Source of the DNA: Seminavis robusta
Lineage: Eukaryota > Bacillariophyta > Bacillariophyceae > Naviculales > Naviculaceae
Assembly: GCA_903772945.1 (NCBI GenBank)
Contig: CAICTM010000077.1
Span: 1-64,000, forward strand
Reading direction: 5' to 3'
DNA: 64,000 nt
The notes under the pieces are model-generated. The model was not told where the DNA came from. It saw nothing but the letters and a program-made list of their open reading frames with translations, and made no database searches. The position numbers and the translations under genes are program-made. Positions 1-11,300 of the stretch are shown piece by piece. Numbering within the stretch: the stretch's first letter is position 1; every line of letters starts with the position of its first letter.

Positions 1-446
1 AAAAAAGAGAGAGAGTATAATAGATCATCAGAGTCTAGTTGAGCAGCTTCTAGGAATCATTAATTTGCCGTGTGTTCATCAGTTGCAACATTCTTGTTTC
101 TAGTTAGTGAGATATCTTCATCACTTTGGTATGAGAAATCCGGAACATTTCCGTTGAGTCATCACCTGGCCTAATCCTCAGATAGAGATTTCTCCATCCA
201 AGTGTTGAAATTGATAGAGGAGTTGTTCCTCATTGTCAGGTCTTCTGATTTGCGTTTTGCAACATGGTTGCGAAGTTTGCAAGTGGTTGCCGAGTATCGT
301 CGTTCTCGTTTTTTTCGTCATTGTCGACGGAGAAGAATGGGTTTGTCCCAACTGTTTCTCGAAGTTGCGGAACGCATGCTTTCCTTGAGCATCTTCATGG
401 TGAAGAATAGGTTGAGGGTAGCTGAAAGCTATTGTTTGTTACAAAA
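1..446 (-). pseudogene. Inverted copy of gag-like 5' region of a gypsy-type retroelement
   Basis: Read on the minus strand, this stretch repeats the sequence just downstream of the LTR at 1987-2412 (about 2413-2860), with many small indels. It begins directly inside the LTR at 447-865, so it is the internal 5' part of a second element lying in the opposite direction and cut by the window edge. The coding frame is broken by several short deletions. It keeps the same in-frame TGA (complement at 178-180) that interrupts the plus-strand copy. No function is expected. Confidence 0.8.
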
Positions 447-865
447 TGCACTACGCTAAAAAGCTAGTGTAAAGATCTTTCGAGTGTTTTGAGTTTGAGA
501 GAATGAAAGTTATGAGAGGATTAGAAAGCTATGAAAACTAATCAACGAGGAGAGATCACAATCAAGGGATCGTAGATCTGATCCCCGCGGGAGACTGTAA
601 AGTGTGATAGAGTAGGTTGTGGAGAATCCTACTGTTCCACGATCAAAAACGGAACGCGTGGAAATTCGTCTAGCATTTATCTAGTAGCGTGGAATCTCTC
701 CACGCCAGCTAAATATCTAGCGCGATGTTTCACATCGACCTAGTATGACTAGACGGTCATGAGAACCCTGTCTCAATGACTATTCACGAGAGGACTCAGT
801 CATGAGATCGAACTCAAACCCTATCTAGGATCGAGTCGCGAATAAGCTAAGAGCCGTGTATTGCA
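447..865 (-). repeat. LTR of gypsy-type retroelement, minus orientation
   Basis: This is a long terminal repeat of about 420 bases. It starts with TGCA and ends with TGCA (TG...CA ends). It is the reverse complement of 974-1395 and 1987-2412, with scattered substitutions. It flows directly into gag-like sequence at 1-446, as expected of a 5' LTR read on the minus strand. Only 108 bases separate it from the oppositely oriented LTR at 974, so the two form a large inverted repeat. Confidence 0.8.
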
Positions 866-973
866 ATTCCAAAAAAGGACGGCTGGGCAACCAAACAAGG
901 ACGCCATAGGTAACAAAGTCGTCCTTGGAAGCCCTGCTAAAAGGGGAGAAATGAAATTGAAGAAAGTGAACAG

Positions 974-1395
974 TGCAATACACGGCCCTTAGCCTTATTC
1001 GCGACTCGATCCTAGATAGGGTTTGAGTTCGACTCATGACTGAGTCTCTCGTGAATAGTCATTGAGACAGGGTTCTCATGACCGCTAGTCATACTAGGTC
1101 GATGGTGAAACATCGCGCTAGATATTTAGCTGGCGTGGAGAGATTCCACGCTACTAGATAAACGCTAGACGAATCTTCCACGCGTTCCGTTTTTGGATCG
1201 TGGAACGAGTAGGATTACTACCACAACCTACTCTATCACACTTTACAGTCTCCCGCGGGAGTTCAGATCTACGATCCCTTGATTGTGATCTCTCTCGTTG
1301 ATTAGTTTTCATAGCTTTCTAATCCTCTCATAACTTTCATTCTCTCAAACTCAAAACACTCGAAAGATCTTTACACTAGCTTTTAGCGTATTGCA
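974..1395 (+). repeat. LTR of gypsy-type retroelement, plus orientation (solo)
   Basis: This is a second LTR copy, starting TGCAATACACGG and ending GCGTATTGCA. The following 590 bases do not match the gag region after the LTR at 1987, so it behaves as a solo LTR or as one end of a rearranged element. The five bases on either side (969-973 and 1396-1400) do not match, so I see no target-site duplication. Confidence 0.75.
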
Positions 1396-1986
1396 GAATC
1401 ATTTGGACCCTTTTCTCGGACCTATGGATGCCCATACCGTTACAGTTGGTTACATATGAGTGACCTGTTTCTCCCCTTTTACTACGAACATTATGTCATT
1501 GTTCGCTTACCTCCACTACTCTGTTATTAGTAGTACCATAACAAATTTAGCCCCAATCATATCCAACATTGTGTACTGCTTTTCTCCATTTTGGAAACCC
1601 CTACTTATAGATTTAGTAACCTAGGACTCTTTCATTTGGGAAGGAATGGCTGAGCTGTTTTGGATTCCGGGGCTTGGGGAATAGCCTACAACTGACCTTC
1701 TGTAATTAGCATCACAAAGTGCATCAACTTGTAAGCCATGTATAGAAAGGGGAACGGAATTCGGTAGAGGATAGTGAACGCTTAGTTCAACATTCTGTAA
1801 CCGTTGCGCCAATGACTCGTGCTGCAATTGCATCTGTGTATGCCTGAGTCGATCGTCTTCAATTAGTAGGATAAGAGGTTCTTGAATATTGCACAGCTGA
1901 CCTCACAAAATGGGAAGGATCATTCCTCGGTGTTCTTGTACCCACCATACATAAGCGCGATGTCAGTTACCGATTGGTAACCTTAC
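1396..1986. other. Unassigned DNA between two direct LTR copies
   Basis: These 590 bases lie between two LTRs in the same orientation but do not resemble the gag region of the element. The only open frames are under 75 codons and show no convincing domain. It may be older host DNA or a fragment of another element; nothing more can be supported. Confidence 0.5.
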
Positions 1987-2412
1987 TGCAATACACGGAT
2001 CTTAGCCTTATTCGCGACTCGATCCTAGATAGGGTTTGAGTTCGACTCATGACTGAGTCTCTCGTGAATAGTCATTTGAGACAGGGTTCTCAATGACCGC
2101 TCTAGTCATACTAGGTTGATGATGAAACATCGCTCTAGATATTTAGCCAGCGTGGAGTACTTCCACGCTACTAGATCCATGCTAGACGAATCTTCCACGC
2201 GTTCCGTTTTAGGATCGTGGAGATACGTAGGATTACTACCGCAACCTACTCTATCACACTTTATAGTCTCCCGCGGGAGACCAGATCTACGATCCTTTGA
2301 TGGTGATCTCTCTCGTTGATTAGTTTTCATAGCTTTCTAATCTCTCATAACTTTCATTCTCTCAAACACAAAACACTCGAAAGATCTTTACACTAGCTTT
2401 TAGCGTAGTGCA
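1987..2412 (+). repeat. 5' LTR of gypsy-type retroelement
   Basis: This is the third LTR copy (426 bases), starting TGCAATACACGG and ending GCGTAGTGCA. It is followed directly by the internal region with the gag-protease frame, so it acts as that element's 5' LTR. No matching 3' LTR is seen downstream, so the element is truncated or rearranged after about 3,300. Confidence 0.8.
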
Positions 2413-2464
2413 TTTTGTTAACAAACACAATAGCTTTCAGCTACCCTCAACCTATTCCTTCACC

Positions 2465-3409
2465 ATGAAGATTGCTCAAGGAAAGCATGCGTTCAGCAAC
2501 TTCGAGAAACAGTTGCGTGACAAACCCATTCTTCCTCTCGTCGACAATGACGAAGACACCGAGATCGACGATACTCGTGCAACCACTTGCAAACTTCGCA
2601 ACCATGTTGCCAAGCGCAAATCAGAAGACTCTGACAATGAGGACAACTCCTCTATCAATTTCAATCACTTGGATGGAGAAATCTCTATCTGAGGATTAGG
2701 CCAGGATGATGACTCAACGGAACCATGTTCCGATTTCTCATACCAAAGTGATGAAGATATCTCACTAACTAGTAAACAAGAATTGTTTGCAACTGATGAA
2801 CACTACGGCAAATTAGATGATTGCCTAGAAGCTGCTCAACTAGACTCTGATGATCTATTTAGCATCGTTAACCTCGTCCGTGGCCAACCACCTCGTAAAC
2901 GTCGCAAGACAAGAGACCTCAAACCCATCGTCTATGTTAGATTTAACAAGCGAGAAAAAGGGAAACCAAAACCCGTTACACTCCGTTGCTTACTGGATAC
3001 AGGAGCATCCGGAACCTTGATTGCTCAACCTCATGCTAAGAAATTACGCATGAAGGATCTTGGGGGCGTCCAAACAATGTGGACTACCCCTGCAGGAGAA
3101 TTAAACACCAGCACGAAGTGCAAGGGTGCCTTTATGATTCCTGAATTCCACGAAGATAGAATTATCGAGTGGGATTTACACGTCACCAAGAGCTTGGGGG
3201 CGTATGACATGATCATAGGTTGAGACATTCTCTCCAATCTAGGATTTAAGTTCGATTTCACTACCATGTCAGTGGAATGGGATGGCATATCTATTCCTAC
3301 ACTGGGAATGAAAAACTCTGCAGAAACGCCCTTTTTGGGTCCGCAGAAACACTTTTTTCCTGAAGCAGGCTGGCGTGCACTCTGCAGAAGCCCTTGAACT
3401 CTGCAGTTC
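2465..3409 (+). pseudogene. Gag-protease reading frame of Ty3/gypsy-like retroelement, interrupted by TGA codons
   Basis: One frame runs from ATG 2465 to a stop near 3,409, broken by TGA at 2690-2692 and 3221-3223. The part at about 2,985-3,260 is a retropepsin-like aspartic protease: it has the flap-side catalytic motif LLDTGASGT (near 2,990) and a later MIIG-DILSNLGF stretch that matches the second conserved turn. The TGA at 3221 sits where such proteases usually have Arg (CGA to TGA). Upstream the product is Asp/Glu-rich with a basic patch (PPRKRRKTR). Downstream of about 3,300 similarity is lost, suggesting a breakpoint. The element is non-functional as it stands unless TGA is read through. 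Confidence 0.75.
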
Positions 3410-4450
3410 CGAAAGCCGGCATGGCTTTTTCTGTCGGGAGGTTTTTTTCTGCCAGGAGGGTGTTTTTCTCTGGCAGATGACTTTTTTTCTGCCAAAAGCA
3501 CCTGAAAACTGCACAGAATGGCTCGCAGAGTCGATTCATTGTTTGGCAGAAGGATTTTCTGGAGCAATTATCGTTTGCAGCTTGACAATTATTTAGAGAT
3601 GGATACCAGGCAGGCGTGACGAAACCAGCGGCAAATAAATAGCAGGTCTTTTTTTGAAATCTCAACGCTGCCATGACATCATTGACATTTAATGCCACGG
3701 CACACTTTGGACCTAAGCCCTAACGTCTCTCCTGCAAAACGAGAACCCCCATTAACTGTCTCATTAACCCAGACTCTAAAACGAGACCCCTATTATGATG
3801 CCGAGGAATACATTAACCCACACTCTAAATCAAATCGAATTCGAACTTATTCGATTAAGATCGACTCAGTCCCACCAACACCAGCATATTTCAAAAGCAT
3901 GAGTCACAGTGATGACGTGGACCCTGTTGACTTCGAAGAACATCCTGTCAGGTTCAACTCCCACAAGGAACTGGGAATGAAAGAACTGCCCAAGAGAGTC
4001 GTGCTTTCATTCACACATCTATAAAACCGTTGCAAAAAAAGAGCAGTTTAGGGGGGTTGGGGGATAAAATAGAGGATTCTATTGGAATTTTACTACTATT
4101 TGTGGAAAGAATCGTAGGTTGGGTAATATTTAAGGGTCAATAGTGGGGTAAATACCTAGTTTTCTAAGGCTTTTTGAGTAGAATGGAGATGGAGCGGGGG
4201 GATGGGAAAAAACAGAGTTACAGGATCCAAAGGGGCTACAGGATCCAAATCATCTTCACAAATAAAAGAAGGTTTGAAGGGGTGGGGGGCTGTAGTATCA
4301 ATGACCTGGAAGAGCTCGAACGTGCTTTCGAATCCAAGGACGGCCACTTTTTTCGAAATGTCGCTTGCCTCCCGCTTCAAGGTCGGCCACAGTTTGTGTG
4401 TCATCAAAAAGGTCAGTCAACTGGGAACACGCAAAGTTCCAAATCTCTTT
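3300..4450. other. Low-complexity, T-rich sequence with short open frames and no recognised gene
   Basis: Repeated CTGCAGA/CTGCCA words and T runs fill 3,300-3,600. A 110-codon open frame at 3692-4024 (plus) has a short internal near-repeat (ACGAGA...CCCCATTA) and no family I recognise. It could be a remnant of the retroelement polyprotein between protease and reverse transcriptase. The stretch 4,025-4,450 has G-rich tracts and no supportable gene. Confidence 0.35.
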
Positions 4451-4451
4451 A

Positions 4452-4938
4452 TTAGCTGGCTGCATCACCCTCCTTGAAATGGTCTCTTTTCCAATCTAGG
4501 AGAGATTTAATTACATCAATGCTCCCCTCCCTGATCATACTTGCAACATCTCCTACCACGCAATCTTTGGCTTTCTTGTTGGGACGCTTGCTGACCTCAC
4601 TGAGTTTCTTGAATGTAATCCAAGGGAGTTTGAAGGTGAGGTCCTCTGTAGTGCTGGCGTGCTGTGTAAGCTCACTGAGGGATTTAATGCCATCGTGATC
4701 ATTCTCGTGTCTGTAGTACCCAAAGCTAACAAACTGCTCTTTCAAACCGAACTCGTCTTCAATCTCTACATCTGAGCCAACCGACAATTCCTCCTCCATC
4801 GACTCCTGCTGCGCCCTGGAATGAACCTGTAGCAAAGAAAATAAGTGAGGGACGAGAGTAGACTCCTGCTTTTTTCTCTGCTGTCTGTGTCATTACCTCC
4901 ACCTGGGTTTCTTCGTTTTTCTGAGAAGGTGAAAGCAT
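4452..4938 (-). CDS. Small spliced ORF (138 aa) beside a Harbinger-like transposase, function unknown
   Basis: Model: exons 4897-4938 and 4827-end of intron removed, i.e. complement(join(4452..4826,4897..4938)). The 70-base intron has a GTAATG donor and a pyrimidine-rich ...TTGCTACAG acceptor, and the phase is consistent (417 coding bases). The product has an acidic N-terminal half (EEELSVGSDVEIEDEFG), a central Leu/Phe-rich part and a basic patch (KRPNKKAK), with a charged end. I see no known domain. It reads toward the 5' flank of the transposase region and away from it, so it may be a third component of the transposon or an unrelated neighbour. Its intact frame contrasts with the decayed transposase. 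Confidence 0.45.
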
Positions 4939-5073
4939 AGCATAACACAATAAAAGATGTCTTAGCTACAACTCATCTTATCATGCTGGAACAGTATCCA
5001 TTTTTTACTTACCCTTGATTTCTTGGTAGCTACTACTTTTTTGCTCGGGTTACCTGTAAAACGGCAGAGGAGA

Positions 5074-6290
5074 ATGGTGCATACCATTTTCAAAGAGATG
5101 GGTGGTTCTTATGTTAGACGTGCCTTTCGAATGGAAGAAGAGGATTTCTGGGAATTGCACAACTTACCCAAGAGATATCTTGGCGGCAAAGTGCATTCGA
5201 AAAAGAAGAAGCAACGCAATGGAGCTGTAAATGGTCTCATCTCCAGTGCCATTTGCCTTAGTGTAGCTCTTAGATACTTTGCAGGCGGATCAGCATATGA
5301 CATTGCAGTGATGCATGGCATAAGTCATTCTTCAGTCTATGACAGCATCTGGATGGTGGTGGACACAATCAATAAATGCAAGAACCGACTTCTTTCTATT
5401 GACTTCCCCAAAGAGCACTCGAAGCAATGGGAAATAGCCAATGGCTTCAAAAGAACAGTCAGATAGGCATAGGATGCTGTGTTGGCGTAATCGATGGAAT
5501 GCTTCTTTGGACGGAAAAGCCTCACCAGTTAGACTGTGATATTGCAAACGTCCAACCTAAATGTTTCCACTGTGGAAGGAAGCACAAGTTTGGGCTCAAC
5601 TTACAAGGAGTATGCGACCATGTTGGACGTTTCCTTTCAGTGTCCATTGACCACCCAGCGGCAACCTCTGACTATCTTTCCTTTTCAACAAGCGCTCTGC
5701 ACCATCAGCTTGAGAGGGGATTGCTTCACAAGGACCTGTGTATGTTTAGAGATAACGCTTATGCGAATACATCATACATGGCAACACCATACAAAGCAGT
5801 CCGCTCTGGTCCAAAGGATGCTTACAACTTCTATCATTCCCACGTTCGCATCAAGATAGAGTGTTGCTTCGGCATGTTGGTCAACAGATGGGGTATCCTC
5901 AGGCAAGCGTTGTCGGCAACGATGGGATTGAAAAAAGTAAATGCTTTGACAATTGCACTGTGTCGGCTTCACAACTTCTGCATCCACAAGCGCTTCAGAT
6001 GGAAGGAAACGTAGAGGTGGATTCGATACCGGAATCCCTTGCACAAAACACTTTCGAAATAGAATCAAGGGGAGCCATTCGTTTGGAGAGATCGGCTGCA
6101 AAATAATCAGTCACCGGAACAGCTTCTTCATGGTGGAGAACACTTCGATGATGTAGACAGGAATTATAGGCGACAGGAAGAAAAACTCTTTCAGAGACAA
6201 GACATTCTTCCATGGGAGAAACTCCTCAAGATAGTGGAAGACAATGATTATAAGCGGCCAAAACCAGTTGCTTGGGAGATAGACGAATAG
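5074..6290 (+). pseudogene. PIF/Harbinger-type DDE transposase, frameshifted
   Basis: The coding signal runs from ATG 5074 to a stop at 6288-6290 but changes frame at least three times (near 5,450, 5,990 and 6,095). The N-terminal part has a helix-turn-helix-like segment (ALRYFAGGSAYDIA...HGISHSSVY). The DDE_Tnp_4-type nuclease follows, with GVIDG (first Asp), FRDNAY (second Asp) and IECCFG (Glu), so the three catalytic acids are all present. The first frame change falls in an A run at 5449-5452, where one extra A would restore the frame. The C-terminal stretch has an acidic HGGEHFDD motif. As read it cannot make a full transposase. A single-base error could explain the first shift but not all three. 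Confidence 0.8.
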
Positions 6291-6308
6291 ATAATAGAAA
6301 GCGTCCAA

Positions 6309-7764
6309 CTAGTCGCTCTTCTTCTTGGACTTGGGCTTCGCCTCATCAGACTTCTGTCGCTTCTTGAGATCATTCAAGAGCTCTTGTTGCTCCTCGATTG
6401 TCTCTTGCCAAATAGCTTTCTCTTCTTCTGACGTAGCTCTCATGAATCTTGCTGATTCGCGAGTTGGTTAGATCCTTTGCTGTCTGAGCCAAGTTGTCAA
6501 CCACTGACTGGAAGACAATTTGCAAGCTTTCGTCTTAGGTTTGTCAAGTCATCATCCTCTTCTTCGGTGTTCTTGCCTCTCTTTCGCTTTCTCTTGGACG
6601 TATCGGTATCCACCTTGTCACCACTTGCCGCCACTTTAGTATCGAGTCTAGTGACCACTTGACCCAGTACGTCCATCTTGTCAGACAAATGCCAAAGGTA
6701 CAAGTGATACGACCAAACTCTGAGCGATTGTCACCAGCTAGGAGACGTTCTTCTGGTTATACAACATGACCATAAGACCTTGCCGCGTTCTCTCCATTAT
6801 CCCCCCCCTTCCTTCCTCAGGCGGATATTTGCTGTCATCTACTTGGCCGTACCCATTGCCGCTTCTTTCTCAGGAATTAATAATTTTGCTCAGCTTCAAC
6901 TTACAGTTGTTCCACTTTTTCCGCTGTCACTGGAGAAGGAACATCTGTCAAATAAATTTCGTGAACAATCGAGAAGTCTTCTTGAAGGTCAGGCAATACC
7001 TCTGTTTCAGTGATCCAGCTATCATCGTTGTTGTACTTGGCAGCAAGAGCTTCCCAAAAATTAGGAGGTCGTTGGTCACTGTTTCTTGCATCAAACTCTT
7101 CATGATCCAAGCATTGCCCTTCCTGGTTCATTGCCTTTCGTACATTATCTTCAAATGCTGCGACAATCATTCGAAGGAAGGGCTCTCGCGTGCGAAACTG
7201 TATACTGGTTGTCTTTGCTTCAGCATCCTTCTGAGCGTTGGCCTCGGCAAAGTTGTTGATGGTTGCTTGACAGAGAGCAGCTTCAATGCGTCGCAGGAAT
7301 TGAACATCATCATCAAGCTCAATAATGGGATTGTCCTTCAACCAAGTCTTCAACTGACCAGTCTTCCAGTTGGATGGGCGAACCTGCCTCTTGAGCCCAA
7401 GTTGTTTAGCACGGCGCAGCACTTCTTTCACCATGACTGAGTTCTGAACCTTGAAGCGGATTTTGTTCTTCTTATCCATGTAGGGCTCCAAAGTCAAATC
7501 CCCCAGCTGGCGCTCACCATCTTCACATGTCAAACCAAAAGGCACAGACACATGAGCGAAGCCTTGTCATTTCCAGACTGTGTGTAAACGTCGTGAGCAG
7601 ACTGAATGGTGGTATCGGTTGAGGAAGATTCCTCACTGCCATTGACAGCGGCAGGAGTTGAAGCGGCAGCCCCTGTAAGTGGAGGTAGCCCTTCTGGGAT
7701 ATTGCCCAACAGATGAAGCCCTTTGGTGCTCTTCATCGCTACCAGAAGGAGAAGAGGAGGCCAT
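6309..7764 (-). pseudogene. Decayed second ORF of the Harbinger-like element
   Basis: Coding-like sequence on the minus strand starts at ATG 7764 and ends with a Lys-rich tail stopping at 6309, with frame changes between pieces. The best-preserved piece is 6901-7551 (about 216 codons), which contains NFWEALAAKYNN followed by an acidic stretch, somewhat like the Myb/SANT-like DNA-binding accessory proteins of PIF/Harbinger elements. That resemblance is weak. A piece at 6497-6703 holds a basic KRKRKRGK nuclear-localisation-like run. The ORF is convergent with the transposase, and the two coding ends are only about 20 bases apart, the usual compact layout of a two-gene DNA transposon. Confidence 0.5.
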
Positions 7765-8115
7765 GGTGATCAGGCTACAGCAACAACCAACCAACAGAAG
7801 AAAAAGAATAAAGGAAAGCCATTGTGGCTGCTGCTTTGCTCCTTGGCTTGATGGAAACTCGCTCACACAGAAGCGACATATGCAACGGGAGCTCAAAAGC
7901 TACATTATGGACTGTGTAGAGCATTGGGGCTTCAGCCCGGATGCTGTCTGCCGTATCATGTTATACTGTTTTTCAGGTGGTCACTGTAGCAGAAATTGCT
8001 AGCACGGACAAGTAAAGCTGTCCAAAATAAGTAAGAACTGGCGGGGCAACCCAAGTGCTCTGGGACATGTACGCTATGGCACAAAACACTCTCTCTGTTG
8101 AACATTTGGGCCCAA

Positions 8116-8313
8116 GGGCCTCAGGATGCTCTGATACTGAGCACTGTGACCATTTTGCCAGCGATGGAGCTGCTGACATTGAGAGGCTGACGACGCTTCG
8201 GGAGCTGTTCCAGTGGGCCTCAGGATGCTCTGATGCTGAGCACTGTGACCATTTTGCCAGCGATGGAGCTGCTGACATAGAGAGGCTGACGACGCTTCGG
8301 GAGCTGTTCCAGT
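8116..8313 (+). repeat. Two-copy 99-bp direct tandem repeat
   Basis: Copies 8116-8214 and 8215-8313 differ at only a few positions. The unit is a multiple of three, and both strands are open across it: plus-strand frame 8055-8324 (89 codons) repeats a 33-residue unit, with one synonymous change and one Thr/Ala change. The family is unknown, and coding cannot be decided from two copies. Confidence 0.85.
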
Positions 8314-8399
8314 CTTTGGGGTGATTCCCAGTTCGGGGCAGAGGTGTTTGAGGTCTTGGCATTCTAAGACTGGGTTGCACATTTCATTCTGCCAAGGTA

Positions 8400-11300
8400 A
8401 TCATCTGGTGGACAACAAGTCTATCAATGGCAGTGTGCCAAGTAAGTGAGCCAAAAGTGTTTGTTTGGACAAAATGCCAATAGGGTGGTACCCAAACGAC
8501 ACTCTGAAATCAGACTGAGATGTGCTGCAACCGATTCAACTGTTTGCTCTTAACATTATTCTGACAATGGAGAAACATCAAGTGCTACCAGAAGAAAGAC
8601 GGGGCCACTGAAACTTTGCCTATGACAAATTGTTATTAAGGTTGTTCCCCTCATATTGCTTGACGGAGCCATAGAGGACCATTATACGCAGACAGGCGAA
8701 GGCGCCCACTTGGGAGGGGCCTCTCAGGCCCAACTTAATCAACTTTAGAGCAGACAAGCTGGGGAAGGGGTCTATCATACAGTGGTGACCAGGTGCCCAG
8801 GTTACCTCTGAACCAAGAAAGGATGCCTGTGCGACCGGTGCTGCAGAATATGGTCCATACAGCTCTCAATGCAATGATGTACGAATCCAGATCTGATTGA
8901 TTGGACAGCCGATAGCAGAGGGCAGTCAACAGACACGAGACCAGAAAAACAAATCTGGAGAAGCTATTCACGAAATAGTAATGTCTGAGAAAAACGGCTT
9001 CACAATTACGATGCTATGTATCACAGGTGCAACACGATCGATGAGATCAAACTATGTGTTTTAGAGACCATTTGATGCTGAAGTCTGCCAAGCCATGGAG
9101 CTAAAGGCGCAAGTGAAACAAGCTTAATTGAAATTTACCTGAAAACAACTGAAAATCATATCTTGAAACTTTTACTTGCACGACGGAACAGAATTATGGG
9201 ATGATACGAGGAACCTCCATGAACACAAAATCGAAAAGGTATAGAAACTTAATAGGGACAACAACAAGAAATGAAAAATTTCCCTGTGTTGAGCTTTGAA
9301 TATTTGTAAGCACATCATCAAAGCTAGGCGCAAATATGAAAGTTTAGAGTGATATGCGATTTACGACCGACCTTTCCGCGGTTTATTCTCTTTAGAGCTG
9401 GATATCGATTGTTGTAGCTGAATCGAAAGAGCACATGTTGTTGAGTAAGCCACACATTTCTCAACTTCATGTGACACATATTGAAGGAGTTATCGGCAGT
9501 TGAAGATATGGGCCTTGTGACAGCCAATTCTTTTTGCGGAATATTAAGGGTGCCTGGTACTTAACTACGTAGGATCCTACATACGAGAGTCCTGTAAGAT
9601 TCTACGGAACACGTAGGAAGCACCTCTATTGCTCTGGTACTGAAGCTACGTAGGGTTCTACGTACGCACCTCTATCAATTACCATGGTCTTAATTAGTAG
9701 CAGGTCTTATAGTGCATATCACTCTAGTGCCTGTTTAGTTGCGGTAACCTGAAACCTTAAATCAAACTTGTTATATGAACTCCTGCAACGAAATATACGG
9801 AGCCTGCCGACAGAAACCACAATTTCAAAAGTACCACAAGCACTGATGATTCCCATGGGGGATAAAAAGTCAAACAACCAAAAAGCCTGTGTTTTACCGA
9901 TTCGACTTACTTAGGTCAGTCAGTTTTTGCTCAAATCGTATGAGCTTTATATTGCCTTCTATTTGCTGATCTTTAAGCCCCCCAATATGGATAAGCGGTT
10001 TTGCTCATAGCCACGTCAAGCTGTCAATTGCATGAACAAAGATGTGTCCGGCAGCATTTGTGCTTGATTTCCCGTGTTATTGGGCGTCGCGCGCCGGTTG
10101 ATAGGATGAATCGTTAAAACAGCGAGCATTTCCAAAATGCGAAGACAAATACGGCCTATTTTGCTGCCATCAAGGCGAGGAGTCAGCGCAGTCATATCTT
10201 AACATGCGTATTGCCTGCTGTTAGATGCCTGAATGGTTTGGGATGTGTATTCTGGTCTTGATCAGCCGGAAGACGCCTTTGCGATTCCTGCTTATACAAC
10301 AGATTGACCTTGCCCGTCAGCTTCATGGCCGTGGTGAAGATGTAATCGCAGTAGGCTCCCTCTCCGATGATTTATCCCATTCACATGACTCTTTAGACCC
10401 CTTTTCACACTGGTTGCAAGCACAACAGAAAGAGTTTTGGCTGCAAACTGAAAAGTTTGAAATAATGTTAAAAGTTACATCACTATCAGAAACTACTCAG
10501 TAATCAAAGAAAGTAGGTGAAGATAACTTGTATGGAGGGATGAGTCACCATGATGCAGGGTGCTTGAGAGAATTCAATGATGTGTTGCTTGTGACTTGAA
10601 CTCGAGAGCACGTTCGGAAGATCGTAAAATCAACTCTGGTTCTCCTTTTTTGCAGATTTTACCGTGCCATCCTCTTCAACAAACCCCAACTCGTCCATCA
10701 GTACATCAGTACGGCAGTGGCCGCCTTGACATAGAACTTTCGTCATTGTTGACTTCATGGTGCCCGTTGGTTTTTTGTCAGGCAATTGTAGAAAACTCAA
10801 GAAATCGATAAGTGGAACATTGTTGAGACTCCCATTGAAGGAAAACTGACACTCTATCTATCAATCATATGATATCCTATGATCAAATGACTAGAAAATA
10901 CTCATCAAATTTTCGTAGCAGGCAAAACTTTGGTTATCATAATGGATTAACCCACCAAAAAATATTTGCAGTGCTACGCCCACTCTACATCCTTGCTTCA
11001 ATCCTAATATCATTTAAAAGTAACATTGGCTATTTGAAGCTTGATGCAATTGTTTCCAAGTAATGCAGCAAAAACTCTTCTGCTAAGAAATATCTAGTTT
11101 TTGGTTCCGAAAATGAAGAAATAAGTTTAAGATGATGAATTATTGACTAATATGTTGACTGGTGATGAATGGTGATGAAAATGGTGATGATTTCAATTCA
11201 AAGTCTTTTCGGGATCTTCCTGGGGTAGCAAATTATTTAAGAGCGGTGAATTGTACTTTTGATCCAGTGTCATGGGCGAGTTTTTGGTGAAAGAAGCTGT

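Noticed and set aside
1621-1833. Minus-strand 70-codon frame resembling a copia RNase H stretch (a DANYRRSVVGY-like word)
   Set aside because: The resemblance rests on a few residues and no other RNase H motif is present.
974-2412. Reading 974-2412 as one intact small LTR element with two direct LTRs
   Set aside because: The 590 bases between the two LTRs do not match the gag region that follows the second LTR, and I saw no target-site duplication.
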